Origin: Paractinoplanes pyxinae
GTDB lineage: Bacteria > Actinomycetota > Actinomycetes > Mycobacteriales > Micromonosporaceae
Assembly: GCF_026626335.1 (NCBI RefSeq)
Contig: NZ_JAPNTZ010000027.1
Coordinates: forward strand, 1 to 64,000
DNA length: 64,000 bases
Reading direction: 5' to 3'
How positions within the stretch are numbered: the first letter of the stretch is position 1; each line of letters opens with the position of its first letter. The position numbers and the translations under genes were made by a program. Below, one piece after another: positions 45,101 to 53,397 of this stretch. The notes beneath the pieces were generated by a model. That model was not told the origin of the DNA, made no database searches, and worked only from the letters and a program-made list of their open reading frames with translations.

Positions 45101-46233
45101 TGGCCGGGCACCTCGGCCAGGGCCTGCACCGGATCCACCAGATCGACCAGCAGCGCGAGACGGCGCTGGCCCTGCAGCGGGCCATCCTCGGCCCGGCCCA
45201 GCTGCCGGCCGGGTTCGCCGTGCGCTACTCGCCCGCGACGCGGCCGCTGAAGGTGGGCGGCGACTGGTACGACACCGTCGCGCTGGCCGACGGCCGGATC
45301 GGCATCGTGGTCGGCGACTGCGTCGGGCACGGGTTGCAGGCGGCCACGGTCATGGGCCAGCTGCGCAGCGCCTGCCGGGCCCTGCTGCTGCAGAACACCG
45401 ATCCGGCGCAGACGCTGACCGCCCTCGACCGGTTCGCCCAGCAGCTGCCGGGCGCGATGTGCGCGACCGTCTTCTGCGGCGTGCTCGACCCGGGATCGGG
45501 CGACCTGACGTACGCCAGCGCCGGCCACCCGCCGGCCGTGGTCACCCACCCCGACGGCGCCACCGACCTGCTCGACCAGGGCCGCTCCCGCCCGCTCGGG
45601 GTGCGCTCGGCCGGCGACCGGCCCGAGGCCCGCTACACGGTGCCGGTGCGGGCCACGCTGCTGCTCTACACCGACGGCCTGGTCGAGCGCCGCCGGCAGC
45701 CGCTGACGGCCGGCATCGAGCGGGTCGCGGCGGCCGTCCAGCAGGGCCGCTCGGCCGCCCTGGAGGATCTGGCCACGGACGTCATGGACAGCATGGCGCC
45801 GGCCGCCGGCTACGACGACGATGTGGCCATGCTGCTCTACCGGCACCCCGGCCCGCTCGAGTTCGAGTTCCCGGCCGAGGCGACCCGGCTGGCCCCGCTG
45901 CGCTCGATGCTGCGCACCTGGCTCGCCCGCTGCGGCGTCGACACCCTGACCGCGCAGAACGTGCTGGTCGCGGTGGGGGAGGCGTGCGCCAACGCGATCG
46001 AGCACGGCCACCGCCACCTGCCCGGCGGCCGGATCAGCCTGCGGGCCGCGGTCACGGCGGACGACCTGCACCTGACCATCACCGACAGCGGCCTGTGGAA
46101 GATCCCGCAGCCCGCGGCCAACCCCCACCGTGGGCGCGGCTTCGCCCTCATGCGGGCGCTGATGAGCGAAGTGACCGTGACGACCGGCGCCGCCGGCACC
46201 ATCGTCGGCCTGCAAGCGAGGATCCCCCGATGA
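42175..46233 (+). CDS. giant signalling hybrid: PAS-GAF-histidine kinase-REC-PAS-GAF-PP2C phosphatase-RsbW kinase
   Basis: 1352 residues from ATG 42175. Domain order: PAS-like (about 24-150), GAF-like (about 176-302), HisKA with phosphoacceptor His337 in NISHEFRTP, and HATPase_c (about 440-550, GSGIGLALVKELVELHGG). A receiver with Asp651 in LIVSDVMMPRLDG follows, then PAS (about 740-850), GAF (about 856-985), SpoIIE-type PP2C phosphatase (KVGGDWYD about 1025, GDCVGHG), and a C-terminal RsbW/SpoIIAB-like ATPase (NVLVAVGEACANAIEHG about 1261). It joins two-component phosphorelay and partner-switching in one cytoplasmic chain. No membrane segment is present. The next gene, a STAS antagonist, overlaps by 4 bases and is its probable substrate. 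Confidence 0.93.
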   Translation: MTQDVFAGGGDVGRDLTTVDWDTTQLGPPEQWPQSLRTAVSILLSSRFPMWMAWGPQLTFFCNAAYRRDTLGRKYPWALGRPASEVWAEIWGDIGPRIEAVLSTGQATWDAGLLLFLERSGYREETYHTFSYSPLRDDEGALVGMLCVVSEDTERVIGQRRMATLRDLGSDPSVVRTEQQTLAFTGAQLGRNLHDLPFTLTYLFENDGVRLAEATGIAADHPVARPETWPTDAVARGESVVVPLEGDLPHGDWDEPPTEALLVPLLQQGDSPYGFMVAALNRYRALDDGYRGFVELTAGHVAAGIASARSYQAQQRRAEELAELDRAKTAFFSNISHEFRTPLTLIMGPLEELLTRADLTDEGVRAELDVIHRNGLRLGKLVNALLDFSRLEAGRMQARFEPVDLANATAELASVFRSAVERTGLTFEVDTPPLAEPVYLDRGMYEKIVLNLLSNALKFTFTGGVRIGVREEAGAAVVTVTDTGVGVPADEMPRLFERFHRIENARSRSNEGSGIGLALVKELVELHGGTITAESTYGEGTTFSIRLPLGAGHLPPGAVTTESNAAAVSSGADPYVQEAMRWLPGAPELSTEAAPLSKSPASVLVADDNADMRDYLARLLRSAGHRVQAVGDGQAALEAARVRNPDLIVSDVMMPRLDGLELVAALRADPRTAGTPVLLLSARAGQEASIEGLEAGADDYLVKPFSSAELLARVRANVELARLRNHHARWRTALIDSLQEAFFVCDEDGAVIEINSTFTDVLGFGPEGLPYEPVHPWWPERDADPEAYEQVAQALAMLVGRTRGAYTIPVQHRDGHRLWVAAAFNQVADPETGRKVIVGTFRDVTDEHYAVQRDSALAALSVRLSQAESVSGALLGVLPALGELWQAKQVYAVVFDASGTPTLVTTDDRARWEGLTPERRTALTALRDQPLLTPVAEQPGTAGIALEHPDGTMVLMLELAERRPFTEQDRTLLALLAGHLGQGLHRIHQIDQQRETALALQRAILGPAQLPAGFAVRYSPATRPLKVGGDWYDTVALADGRIGIVVGDCVGHGLQAATVMGQLRSACRALLLQNTDPAQTLTALDRFAQQLPGAMCATVFCGVLDPGSGDLTYASAGHPPAVVTHPDGATDLLDQGRSRPLGVRSAGDRPEARYTVPVRATLLLYTDGLVERRRQPLTAGIERVAAAVQQGRSAALEDLATDVMDSMAPAAGYDDDVAMLLYRHPGPLEFEFPAEATRLAPLRSMLRTWLARCGVDTLTAQNVLVAVGEACANAIEHGHRHLPGGRISLRAAVTADDLHLTITDSGLWKIPQPAANPHRGRGFALMRALMSEVTVTTGAAGTIVGLQARIPR

Positions 46234-46535
46234 GCACACCGCTGACCTGCAGCACGGGCCGGCGCCCGGACGGCGCCGTCGTGCTCACCGCCACCGGCGA
46301 GATCGACATGAGCAACGCCGCCGCCTTCGCGACCGCGCTCACCGGCGCCGGCGACGAGTCACCGGGTAACCCGTTCGTGGTCGACCTCACCCGGGTGGAG
46401 TACATCGACAGTGCCGGCCTGGCCGCCCTCTTCCCGCACGTCGAGCGGCTGCGGCTGCTCTCGAACACGCTGTTGATGCCGGTCCTGACCGTGGCCGGCC
46501 TGGACGACATCACCACGGTGGCGCCCGAGTCCTAG
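46230..46535 (+). CDS. STAS-domain anti-sigma factor antagonist
   Basis: 101 residues, SpoIIAA/RsbV-like. The phosphorylatable serine is in VEYIDSAGLAALFPH. ATG 46230 overlaps the hybrid kinase/phosphatase stop (ATGA), so the two are made together. The RsbW-like domain upstream could phosphorylate this serine and the PP2C domain could remove the phosphate. That would control an unlinked sigma or anti-sigma factor. No sigma factor gene is nearby. Confidence 0.92.
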   Translation: MSTPLTCSTGRRPDGAVVLTATGEIDMSNAAAFATALTGAGDESPGNPFVVDLTRVEYIDSAGLAALFPHVERLRLLSNTLLMPVLTVAGLDDITTVAPES

Positions 46536-46625
46536 ATCTCACACTTTCTCCGGCCGTCCGGCCGACGCGAAGCGCCCATGCGGGGAGAAGCGTCGGCCGG
46601 GTCCACGTATCGGAGGAGGTCCATC

Positions 46626-47891
46626 ATGAGCACTGTCAGGCGCCGGGTGGGCGCCACAGCGACCGCGGTCGCGCTGGTCCCGGTGTTCGCCGGGGTGGCG
46701 GAGGCGGCGGCGCCGGTCGAAACGGCGTCCGTCGTGGCCGACTGGAACGCGGTCGCCGTCAGCACCCTCACCGGCGACACGGCCAAGGTGGTGCCCGAGA
46801 ACGTCATGTACCTCGGGTTCGTCCACGCCGCGATCTACGACGCGGTGGTCGGCCTGCGCCCGCGCTACGAGCCGTACCGGCGGCACGGTCACGCTCCGCG
46901 CGGCGCTTCCGCCACTGCGGCGGCCGCGGCGGCGGGTCACAAAATCCTCGAGACCTATTCCCCGTACGCCCAGGGAGCGCTCGACCAGGCGCTGGCCGCC
47001 TCGCTGGCCAAGGTGCCCGACGGGGCGGCCAAGCGGGCCGGGATCGCGTACGGCGAACGCGTCGCCCGCGACCTGATCGCCGAGCGGGCCCACGACGGCC
47101 GCAACGCGCCGGTCCAGTTCACCCGGGCCCAGGCGCCCGGGGTGTGGCGGCCCACGCCGCCGGCCAACCTGCCCATGGCCGTGCCCTGGCTGGGCCGGGT
47201 CAAGCCGCTTCTGGCCCGCAGTGCGGCCCAGTTCGAGCCGCCGGCCCCGCCCGCCCTCACGTCGCGTCGCTACACCCGCGACTTCGCCGAGGTCAAGGCG
47301 ATGGGCTCGGCGACCTCGACCGCGCGGACCGCGGTCCAGACGGCCACGGCCAGATTCTTCTCGGGCAACGTGTTCGTGCAGGTCAACGCGGCCCTGCGCG
47401 ACCAGGCGGCCAAGCGCGGGCTCGGCATCGCCGACTCGGCCCGGATGTTCGCCGCGACCGCCATGACCACCGCCGACGTGGCCATCCTGACCTGGCGGTC
47501 GAAGCTCGTCCGGGCCTACTGGCGGCCGATCACGGCGATCCAGCTGGCCGGGACCGACGGCAACCCGGCGACCACGGCCGACCCGGCCTGGACGCCGCTG
47601 ATCGTGACGCCGAACTACCCGGACTACGTCAGCGGCTACAACACGGTGATCGCGGCCTCGACCCGCGCCCTCGAGCACGTCGTCGGGCCGCGGCTCGACC
47701 TCACGCTCACCTCCACGGCGGTGCCGGGGGAGGTGCGGCACTACCGGGGCGGCGCCTCGCTGCGCGCCGACGTGGTGGACGCCCGCATCTGGCTCGGCAT
47801 TCACTTCCGTACGGCGGACACGGCGGCCCGCACCCTGGGGATCGACCTGGCCGACTGGGTGGCCCGGCACTACTTCCAGCCGCGCCGCTAG
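46626..47891 (+). CDS. secreted vanadium-haloperoxidase/PAP2-like protein with altered SGH motif
   Basis: 421 residues with a signal peptide (about 1-28, ending AEAAA). Vanadate-binding motifs appear as KLVRAYWRP (about 292-301) and RIWLGIHFR with His393, the residue expected to ligate vanadate. The middle motif, normally SGH with the catalytic acid-base His, reads YVSGYN (Tyr338). Haloperoxidase or phosphatase activity is therefore doubtful. ATG 46626 follows GGAGGAGG. It stands alone between the STAS gene and the PASTA PBP gene. Confidence 0.85.
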   Translation: MSTVRRRVGATATAVALVPVFAGVAEAAAPVETASVVADWNAVAVSTLTGDTAKVVPENVMYLGFVHAAIYDAVVGLRPRYEPYRRHGHAPRGASATAAAAAAGHKILETYSPYAQGALDQALAASLAKVPDGAAKRAGIAYGERVARDLIAERAHDGRNAPVQFTRAQAPGVWRPTPPANLPMAVPWLGRVKPLLARSAAQFEPPAPPALTSRRYTRDFAEVKAMGSATSTARTAVQTATARFFSGNVFVQVNAALRDQAAKRGLGIADSARMFAATAMTTADVAILTWRSKLVRAYWRPITAIQLAGTDGNPATTADPAWTPLIVTPNYPDYVSGYNTVIAASTRALEHVVGPRLDLTLTSTAVPGEVRHYRGGASLRADVVDARIWLGIHFRTADTAARTLGIDLADWVARHYFQPRR

Positions 47892-48130
47892 CCGATCGCC
47901 GGGCCCGGCTTCCCTTTGACCGGTCGGCGGGCCCGGCATCACCCCTTCAGACGGTGACGTCCCTCGGTGTCTGCGCGTTGAAAGGCGTACATCGGCTTTC
48001 GAAATTCGATCTTTTGGCCGAAGATTGTGGGGGAAATGCCGGTCTGGAGGGGAATTGCCGGGCCCGCGTCTTGACAAAGCAAGGTGAAATAGACGGGACT
48101 CGCTCCCGACGAGGCGCTGGTGGTGGTTCG

Positions 48131-50551
48131 GTGAGTTCGTGGTGGCGCAGGCGTGATCACAACTTGTTCTTCAACGTGTTCGCGCTCCTGCTCTGTGGGC
48201 TGGTCGCCGGCGTGGTCGTCGCAGCCGCGGCGTTCCCGGTCGCGGCCATGTCCGGCCTGACGGCCAAGGCCGGCAACCAGGCCTTCGCCAGCCTGCCCAG
48301 CGAGCTCAAGGACTTCGCCTCGCCGCAGATCACCCGGGCCTACGCGTCGGACAACAAGACGATCCTGGCCCAGTTCTACGACGAGTTCCGCAGCGACGTG
48401 CCGCTGAAGCAGATGTCGCCGCACATCCGCAACGCCATGGTCGCCGCCGAGGACCGCGAGTTCTACAACCACAACGGCGTCGACCTCAAGGGCGTCGCCC
48501 GCGCGGTGGTCAACAACAGCGGCAAGTCCGAGTCGAAACAGGGCGCCTCGACGATCACCATGCAGTGGGTGCGCATGTCGCTGGCCTACTCGGCGACCAG
48601 CCCGTCCGAGGTGGTCAAGGCGACCGAGGACACCAACGTCCGCAAGGTCACCGAGATCAAGTACGCCATGCGGGTCGAGCAGGAGCTGACCAAGGATCAG
48701 ATTCTCGAGCGCTACCTGAACATGGCGCCGTTCGGCAAGCAGACGTACGGCATCTTCGCCGCCAGCAAGGTCTACTTCAACAAGAACCCCAAGAACCTCA
48801 CCATCGGCCAGGCCGCGCTGCTGGCCGCCGTGGTGCGGGCGCCCTCGTTCTACGACCCCACCACCAAGCAGGGCTACGACGAGATCCGCCAGCGCCGCAA
48901 CAACTACGTCATCCCCGGCATGGTCGAGATGGGCGCCATCACCGCGGCCCAGGGCGAGGCGGCCAAGAAAGAGTCGATCCCCCGCAAGGTGGCCCAGGTC
49001 GGCAACGGCTGCGTCTCCGTGGCATACAACAGCTGGGGCTTCTTCTGCGACTACTTCTACCGCTGGTGGATGAACCGGCCCGAGTTCGGCGCCACTGTGT
49101 TCGAGCGCGAGCGGCGGCTCAAGAGCGGCGGCTACCGCATCACCACCACGATCGACCTCAAGGCCACCAAAGAGGCCAAGGCGCGGGTGGGCGACCTGAT
49201 CAAAGAGAAGAACAAGAACGCCCTGCTGCTGGCTGCGGTCGAACCGCGTACGGGCAAGGTGAAGTTGCTCGTCACCAACCGCAAGTACAGCCTGGACGAC
49301 TCGAAGAACCCGCTCTCGAGCGACCCCAAGAAGCGGCGGGCGGGCATCAAGGGCTCGGCCCCCAACACGGTGAACCCGCTGATCACCGGCGACGGCGGCG
49401 TCAACGGCTACCAGGCCGGCTCGGTCATGAAGATCTTCACGCTGATCGCCGCGCTCGAGAAGGGCTACCCGCTCCACTACACGATCAAGGCCGAGAAGTT
49501 CTACAAGTCGAAATACATCGTCGAACGCAGCAGCGACTCGGCCTGCCCGGGCACGCACTTCTGGTGCCCGCAGAACTCGGGTGGCGGCGGCGAAGGCGTC
49601 TACAACATGTGGAGCGGGTTCGGCCGCTCGATCAACACGTTCTTCGTCCCCCTGGAGGAAAGGGTGGGCGCCGAGAACGTGGTCAACGTGGCCAAGCGCT
49701 TCGGCATCAAGTTCCGCGACCCCGAGGACGCGAAGCTGGCCTCGGACGGCTACTCGCACCAGTGGGGCGCGTTCACGCTCGGCGTCTCGGCGACCACGCC
49801 GCTCGACATGGCCAACGCGTACGCGACCCTGGCCGCCGACGGCAAGTACTGCGAGCCGACCCCGATCGAGCAGATCACCACGCGCGACAACCAGAAGCTC
49901 GACATCGGCAAGCCCCACTGCGTCCAGGCCACCTCGGTCGACGTCGCCCGGGCCGCCCTCGACGCGGCGCGCTGCCCGGTCGGTGACCGCGCCCGGCTCG
50001 GCAGTTGCGAGGGCGCGACGGCCCGGGCCACCCGCGGCGTGGTCGGGCACCCGGTGTTCGGCAAGACCGGCACCACCGACCGCGACCGCACGGCCTCGCT
50101 CATCGCCGGCACGACGTCGCTGGTCGTGGCGGGCTACCTGGTCAACCCAGACTACCAGGCCCACAAGGACCGGATGGACCACGACCAGGTCAACCCGGCC
50201 GTGTACCGCACGCTGGGCGACTACATGGACGGCAAGCCGCGGGTCCAGTTCAAGCGGCCCGAGAGCCGCAAGATCGTGTACGGCGACCAGCGGCGCATCC
50301 CCGACGTCGAGTGCCTGTCGCTGGGCCGGGCCCGCGACCGCATCGAGAACGCCGGCTTCGACGCGGTGCTCTCCAACGGCGAGGTCGAGTCGAAGTGCCC
50401 CGCGGGCACCGCGGCCGGCACCAGCCCGAGCGGCCGTACGGTCAAGAACGGCGTCGTGGTGATCGAGATCAGCAACGGCAAGGGCGCCGAGCCGCCGCCC
50501 ACTCCCGGCCCGGGCACGCCGCCGATCATCGTCCCGCCGCCACGACGGTGA
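48131..50551 (+). CDS. class A penicillin-binding protein with C-terminal PASTA domain
   Basis: 806 residues. One membrane helix (about 10-35) precedes a GT51 domain (EDREFYNHNGVD, GASTITMQWVRM) and a transpeptidase domain with SVMK (Ser about 431), SIN and KTGT. A single PASTA domain (about 718-785, RIPDVECLSLGRARDRIENAGF) and a proline-rich tail follow. It resembles mycobacterial PonA-type enzymes. It is clearly paralogous to the PBP at 16006-18141, which lacks PASTA. GTG 48131 is the best start, with only weak GGTGG upstream. Its TGA overlaps the next GTG. Confidence 0.92.
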   Translation: MSSWWRRRDHNLFFNVFALLLCGLVAGVVVAAAAFPVAAMSGLTAKAGNQAFASLPSELKDFASPQITRAYASDNKTILAQFYDEFRSDVPLKQMSPHIRNAMVAAEDREFYNHNGVDLKGVARAVVNNSGKSESKQGASTITMQWVRMSLAYSATSPSEVVKATEDTNVRKVTEIKYAMRVEQELTKDQILERYLNMAPFGKQTYGIFAASKVYFNKNPKNLTIGQAALLAAVVRAPSFYDPTTKQGYDEIRQRRNNYVIPGMVEMGAITAAQGEAAKKESIPRKVAQVGNGCVSVAYNSWGFFCDYFYRWWMNRPEFGATVFERERRLKSGGYRITTTIDLKATKEAKARVGDLIKEKNKNALLLAAVEPRTGKVKLLVTNRKYSLDDSKNPLSSDPKKRRAGIKGSAPNTVNPLITGDGGVNGYQAGSVMKIFTLIAALEKGYPLHYTIKAEKFYKSKYIVERSSDSACPGTHFWCPQNSGGGGEGVYNMWSGFGRSINTFFVPLEERVGAENVVNVAKRFGIKFRDPEDAKLASDGYSHQWGAFTLGVSATTPLDMANAYATLAADGKYCEPTPIEQITTRDNQKLDIGKPHCVQATSVDVARAALDAARCPVGDRARLGSCEGATARATRGVVGHPVFGKTGTTDRDRTASLIAGTTSLVVAGYLVNPDYQAHKDRMDHDQVNPAVYRTLGDYMDGKPRVQFKRPESRKIVYGDQRRIPDVECLSLGRARDRIENAGFDAVLSNGEVESKCPAGTAAGTSPSGRTVKNGVVVIEISNGKGAEPPPTPGPGTPPIIVPPPRR

Positions 50552-51819
50552 CCAGCCCGGCGGTGACGCCCGGCGGTGGCCGGCGCACCGCCGCGGTGAT
50601 CGCACTGGTCGCGCCGCTGCTGGCCGTGGCGGCCACGCTCGAGACGACGGTCCGCCACTTCGGCACGTTCCTGTCGTTCGTGTTCGCCGTCGTGGTGGTC
50701 ACGGCGGCGACCTGGTACGCGGTGACCCGCCGCGGCGTGCTGCGCTGGGCGGCCGTGCTGGTCGCCGTGCTCGGCGCCCTGATGATGGTCACCCTGGGCC
50801 TGTCGCTGTTCCTGACCCAGGCGGCCATGCTCGTCGTGTTCGCGCTGGCCGGCCGCTACGCCCTGGGCCCGCACAGCGCGGCGATGATCACCGGCGGCCA
50901 CCCCGCCCAACCGGTCCCCGCGGCCAGGCACGGCGTGCTGCTGATCAACCCGCGCTCGGGCGACGGCGCCGCCGCCCGAGCCGGCCTGGCCGACGCGGCC
51001 GCCGCCCGCGGCATCAAGGTGGTCACGCTGGGCCCCGGCGACGACCTGGCCGCCCTGGCCGAGGAGGCCGTGGAGCAGGGCGCGGACGTGCTGGGCATGG
51101 CCGGCGGCGACGGCTCGCAGGCACTGATCGCCGCCACCGCCGTGCGCCACGGCATCGCGTACGTGTGCGTGCCGGCCGGCACCCGCAACCACTTCGCGCT
51201 CGACCTGGGCCTCGACCGCACCGACGTGGCCGGCGCCTTGGACGCCTTCACCGACGGCGTGGAACGCCGGGTCGACCTGGGCACGGTCAACGGCCGGATC
51301 TTCGTCAACAACGCCTCGCTGGGCGTCTACGCCGAGGTGGTGCGCTCGAAGGGCTACCGCAAGGCCAAGATCCGAGCGTGGGGCCGCCTGCTACCCGACC
51401 TGCTAGGGCCGACCGCAACCCCCTCGAACCTGGAGTTCGACAGCCCCGAGGGCCCACCCATCAGCGCCGTCACCCTGGTGCTCGTCTCGAACAACCCGTA
51501 CGACCTGTCCCGGGTAGGAAGGGCCGGCGGCCGCCCTCGCCTCGACACGGGTCGGTTGGGCATCGTGGCCGCCCGAGGCGCCCGCCCGGTCGGTGAGTTC
51601 GTAGCCAAGAAGTTCGAGGTGCGTTCCACAGCCGAGGTGCCGGCCGGCCTCGACGGCGAGGCCCTGCTGCTGACGCCGCCGCTGGTCTTCCGGTCGCTGC
51701 CCGGGGCCTTGCGCGTACGGGTACCCCGAACGTCGGGGCCGGGGCGGCGGCCGGTCGCCCTCACTCGCCGCGACCTGAACGCCCTGATCAGGGTGGCGTC
51801 CGGCGTCCCAGCCGTCTGA
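50548..51819 (+). CDS. membrane-anchored diacylglycerol/lipid kinase family protein
   Basis: 423 residues from GTG 50548, overlapping the PBP stop as GTGA. Three to four N-terminal helices (VIALVAPLLAVAATLE, LSFVFAVVVVTAATWYAV, LVAVLGALMMVTLGLSLFLTQ) precede a DAGK catalytic domain. That domain has LLINPRSGDG and the nucleotide-binding GMAGGDGSQALIA, then NNASLGVYAEVV. It would phosphorylate a lipid, perhaps diacylglycerol or undecaprenol-related. Coupling to a peptidoglycan synthase suggests a cell-envelope role; this is inferred. Confidence 0.9.
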   Translation: MTSPAVTPGGGRRTAAVIALVAPLLAVAATLETTVRHFGTFLSFVFAVVVVTAATWYAVTRRGVLRWAAVLVAVLGALMMVTLGLSLFLTQAAMLVVFALAGRYALGPHSAAMITGGHPAQPVPAARHGVLLINPRSGDGAAARAGLADAAAARGIKVVTLGPGDDLAALAEEAVEQGADVLGMAGGDGSQALIAATAVRHGIAYVCVPAGTRNHFALDLGLDRTDVAGALDAFTDGVERRVDLGTVNGRIFVNNASLGVYAEVVRSKGYRKAKIRAWGRLLPDLLGPTATPSNLEFDSPEGPPISAVTLVLVSNNPYDLSRVGRAGGRPRLDTGRLGIVAARGARPVGEFVAKKFEVRSTAEVPAGLDGEALLLTPPLVFRSLPGALRVRVPRTSGPGRRPVALTRRDLNALIRVASGVPAV

Positions 51820-51889
51820 CCCGCCGGCCCCGCGTCACGCATGCCACCTGTCTGAGCCGCGGGTGCTGCTCGGTGATGGGGGCCGGGCT

Positions 51890-52657
51890 TCAGGTGTGCC
51901 AGCCGTCTGGGGTGCGGTACCAGTCGGTGGTGTGCGTCTCGCGGAACGCGCCGTCGTGCCAGGCGCGTACGGTCAGGCGCAGGCGGTCGCCGTCGTGGTC
52001 GAGCACTGTGTAGGACTGGCTCTCGCCCGCGCGTACGCGCCAGGAGCAGGCCGTCCCGCTCATGAGCCCGACCATCCTGCCCAGCCGGGCCTGCGCCGCC
52101 ACGTGGTCGTGCCCGCACACGATGACGTCGACCCCCGCCTCGGCCGAGGCGCGCAGCGCCGGCCCGGCGCCGTGCACCAGAGCCTCGTTAGGCCGCTGCG
52201 CCGACCGGAACACCGGATGGTGCAGCATCAAGACCTTGAGGTCGGCCTGTTCAGCCATGGCCTCTCCGATGCGGGCCAGCTGTTCACCATCGATCCGGCC
52301 GCCCTTCCACAGGTACGGCCGGGCCGAGCTCAGCCCCAGCAGGAGCAGCCCACCGTCCCGGACCAGCGGCTCCGGATCACTGTCGACCAGCCGCCGGTAA
52401 GCGTCGAGCGGCCCGAACGCCCGGGCCGGCCGATCGAGCGGCAGGTCGTGGTTGCCCGGCACGCACGTCCATGGAGTGCCCGTCGCGTTCAGCAGGTCGA
52501 CCGCCGCCCGGAACTGCTCGTCCCGCGCACGCATGGTCAGATCGCCGCTCACCAACAGCCGGTCGGCCCGCTGAGCGGCCAGATCCGCCCGCAACCCCGC
52601 CACCACCTCGGGCTCCTCGGCCCCGAAGTGCAGGTCGGTGACGTGGGCCAGGCGCAT
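51890..52657 (-). CDS. calcineurin-like metallophosphoesterase
   Basis: 255 residues. All five metal-binding motifs are present: VTDLHFG, VSGDLTMR, VPGNHDLP, MLHHPVF and VCGHDHV. There is no signal peptide. It may be a cyclic-nucleotide phosphodiesterase (CpdA-like) or another phosphoesterase. It converges with the lipid kinase gene. The region upstream of its start at 52657 is the irregular repeat region. Confidence 0.9.
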   Translation of the reverse strand: MRLAHVTDLHFGAEEPEVVAGLRADLAAQRADRLLVSGDLTMRARDEQFRAAVDLLNATGTPWTCVPGNHDLPLDRPARAFGPLDAYRRLVDSDPEPLVRDGGLLLLGLSSARPYLWKGGRIDGEQLARIGEAMAEQADLKVLMLHHPVFRSAQRPNEALVHGAGPALRASAEAGVDVIVCGHDHVAAQARLGRMVGLMSGTACSWRVRAGESQSYTVLDHDGDRLRLTVRAWHDGAFRETHTTDWYRTPDGWHT

Positions 52658-52719
52658 GCACCGAGCTTAGATCTTCCCCACGGCCACCCGACGCACACCG
52701 ATCAGCCAGCCGGCCGAGT

Positions 52720-53345
52720 GCAACCGACCGGTTGTGTCCATTCATTGCAGGCTGTTGCTCGCTTGGCCGGTGTCGAGAGGCGGATGTGCATGCCTGGTGC
52801 GTGCCCAACGCGCGGTTTGGCTCCATGTCGCAGGCCGGTTGTGTTCGTTTGTTGCACGCTGTTGCACGTTTGACCGGAGACGGCAGAAGCTGTACGTCGT
52901 CCCCGAAGCCCAAGGAACCGGCGCCGGCAGCGCGTCGAAGTGTCTACTTGATGCGCGCCAGTACGCGCTCGGTCGGATGTCGCAGGCCGGTTGTGCTCGT
53001 TTGTTGCACGCTGTTGTGCGGTTGGTCGAGTCAGGAGGCAGATGGCCCGCTCATGCTGGCCGCCGACCACGCGAGTCGAGTTGTGGGGCGGATGCCGATC
53101 CGGTCGACCCCTGCTTGATGCGCTCCTCGTCAGCGGTTGGCCGTATGTGTCACAGGGCGGTTGTGTTCGTCTATTGCGCGCTGTTGCTCGCTTGGCCGAT
53201 GGCAAGCAACGGATGTGTCAGTTCGAAGCGTGCTCAGTGCACGGTTGACTGGATGTCGCAGGACGGATGTGTTCGTTTGTTGCGCGCTGTTGCGCGTTTG
53301 GGCGGTGGCGGGATGCGGAAGTGTCGGTTTGTTGCGCGCTTGGCG
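52720..53345. repeat. irregular direct repeats around a 45-bp core
   Basis: Five copies of a core beginning near 52724, 52831, 52983, 53153 and 53259, plus a partial copy near 53325. The conserved part reads like GGTTGTGTTCGTTTGTTGC then GCTGTTGC and TTTGG. Spacing varies from about 106 to 170 bp. The core also occurs in the YndJ-like gene near 29584. No gene is credible between 52658 and 53397; frames through it are repeat artefacts. Confidence 0.8.
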
Positions 53346-53397
53346 AGCGGTCGGCGGGGATCGCGGGGGACAGGCTGATCCCGCTAAGCTGCGCGGT

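Noticed and set aside
42013..46239. A 1408-residue open frame on the minus strand opposite the signalling hybrid
   Set aside because: It is the complement of a high-GC coding region with strong third-position bias. It shows no motifs, is rich in Arg/Gly/His, and the plus strand has clear domains.
47939..50605. An 888-residue minus-strand frame opposite the PASTA PBP gene
   Set aside because: No motifs or ribosome site, and the plus-strand PBP motifs are complete.
52720..53345. CRISPR array
   Set aside because: Repeat copies are degenerate, spacing varies from about 106 to 170 bp, and no cas genes are present.
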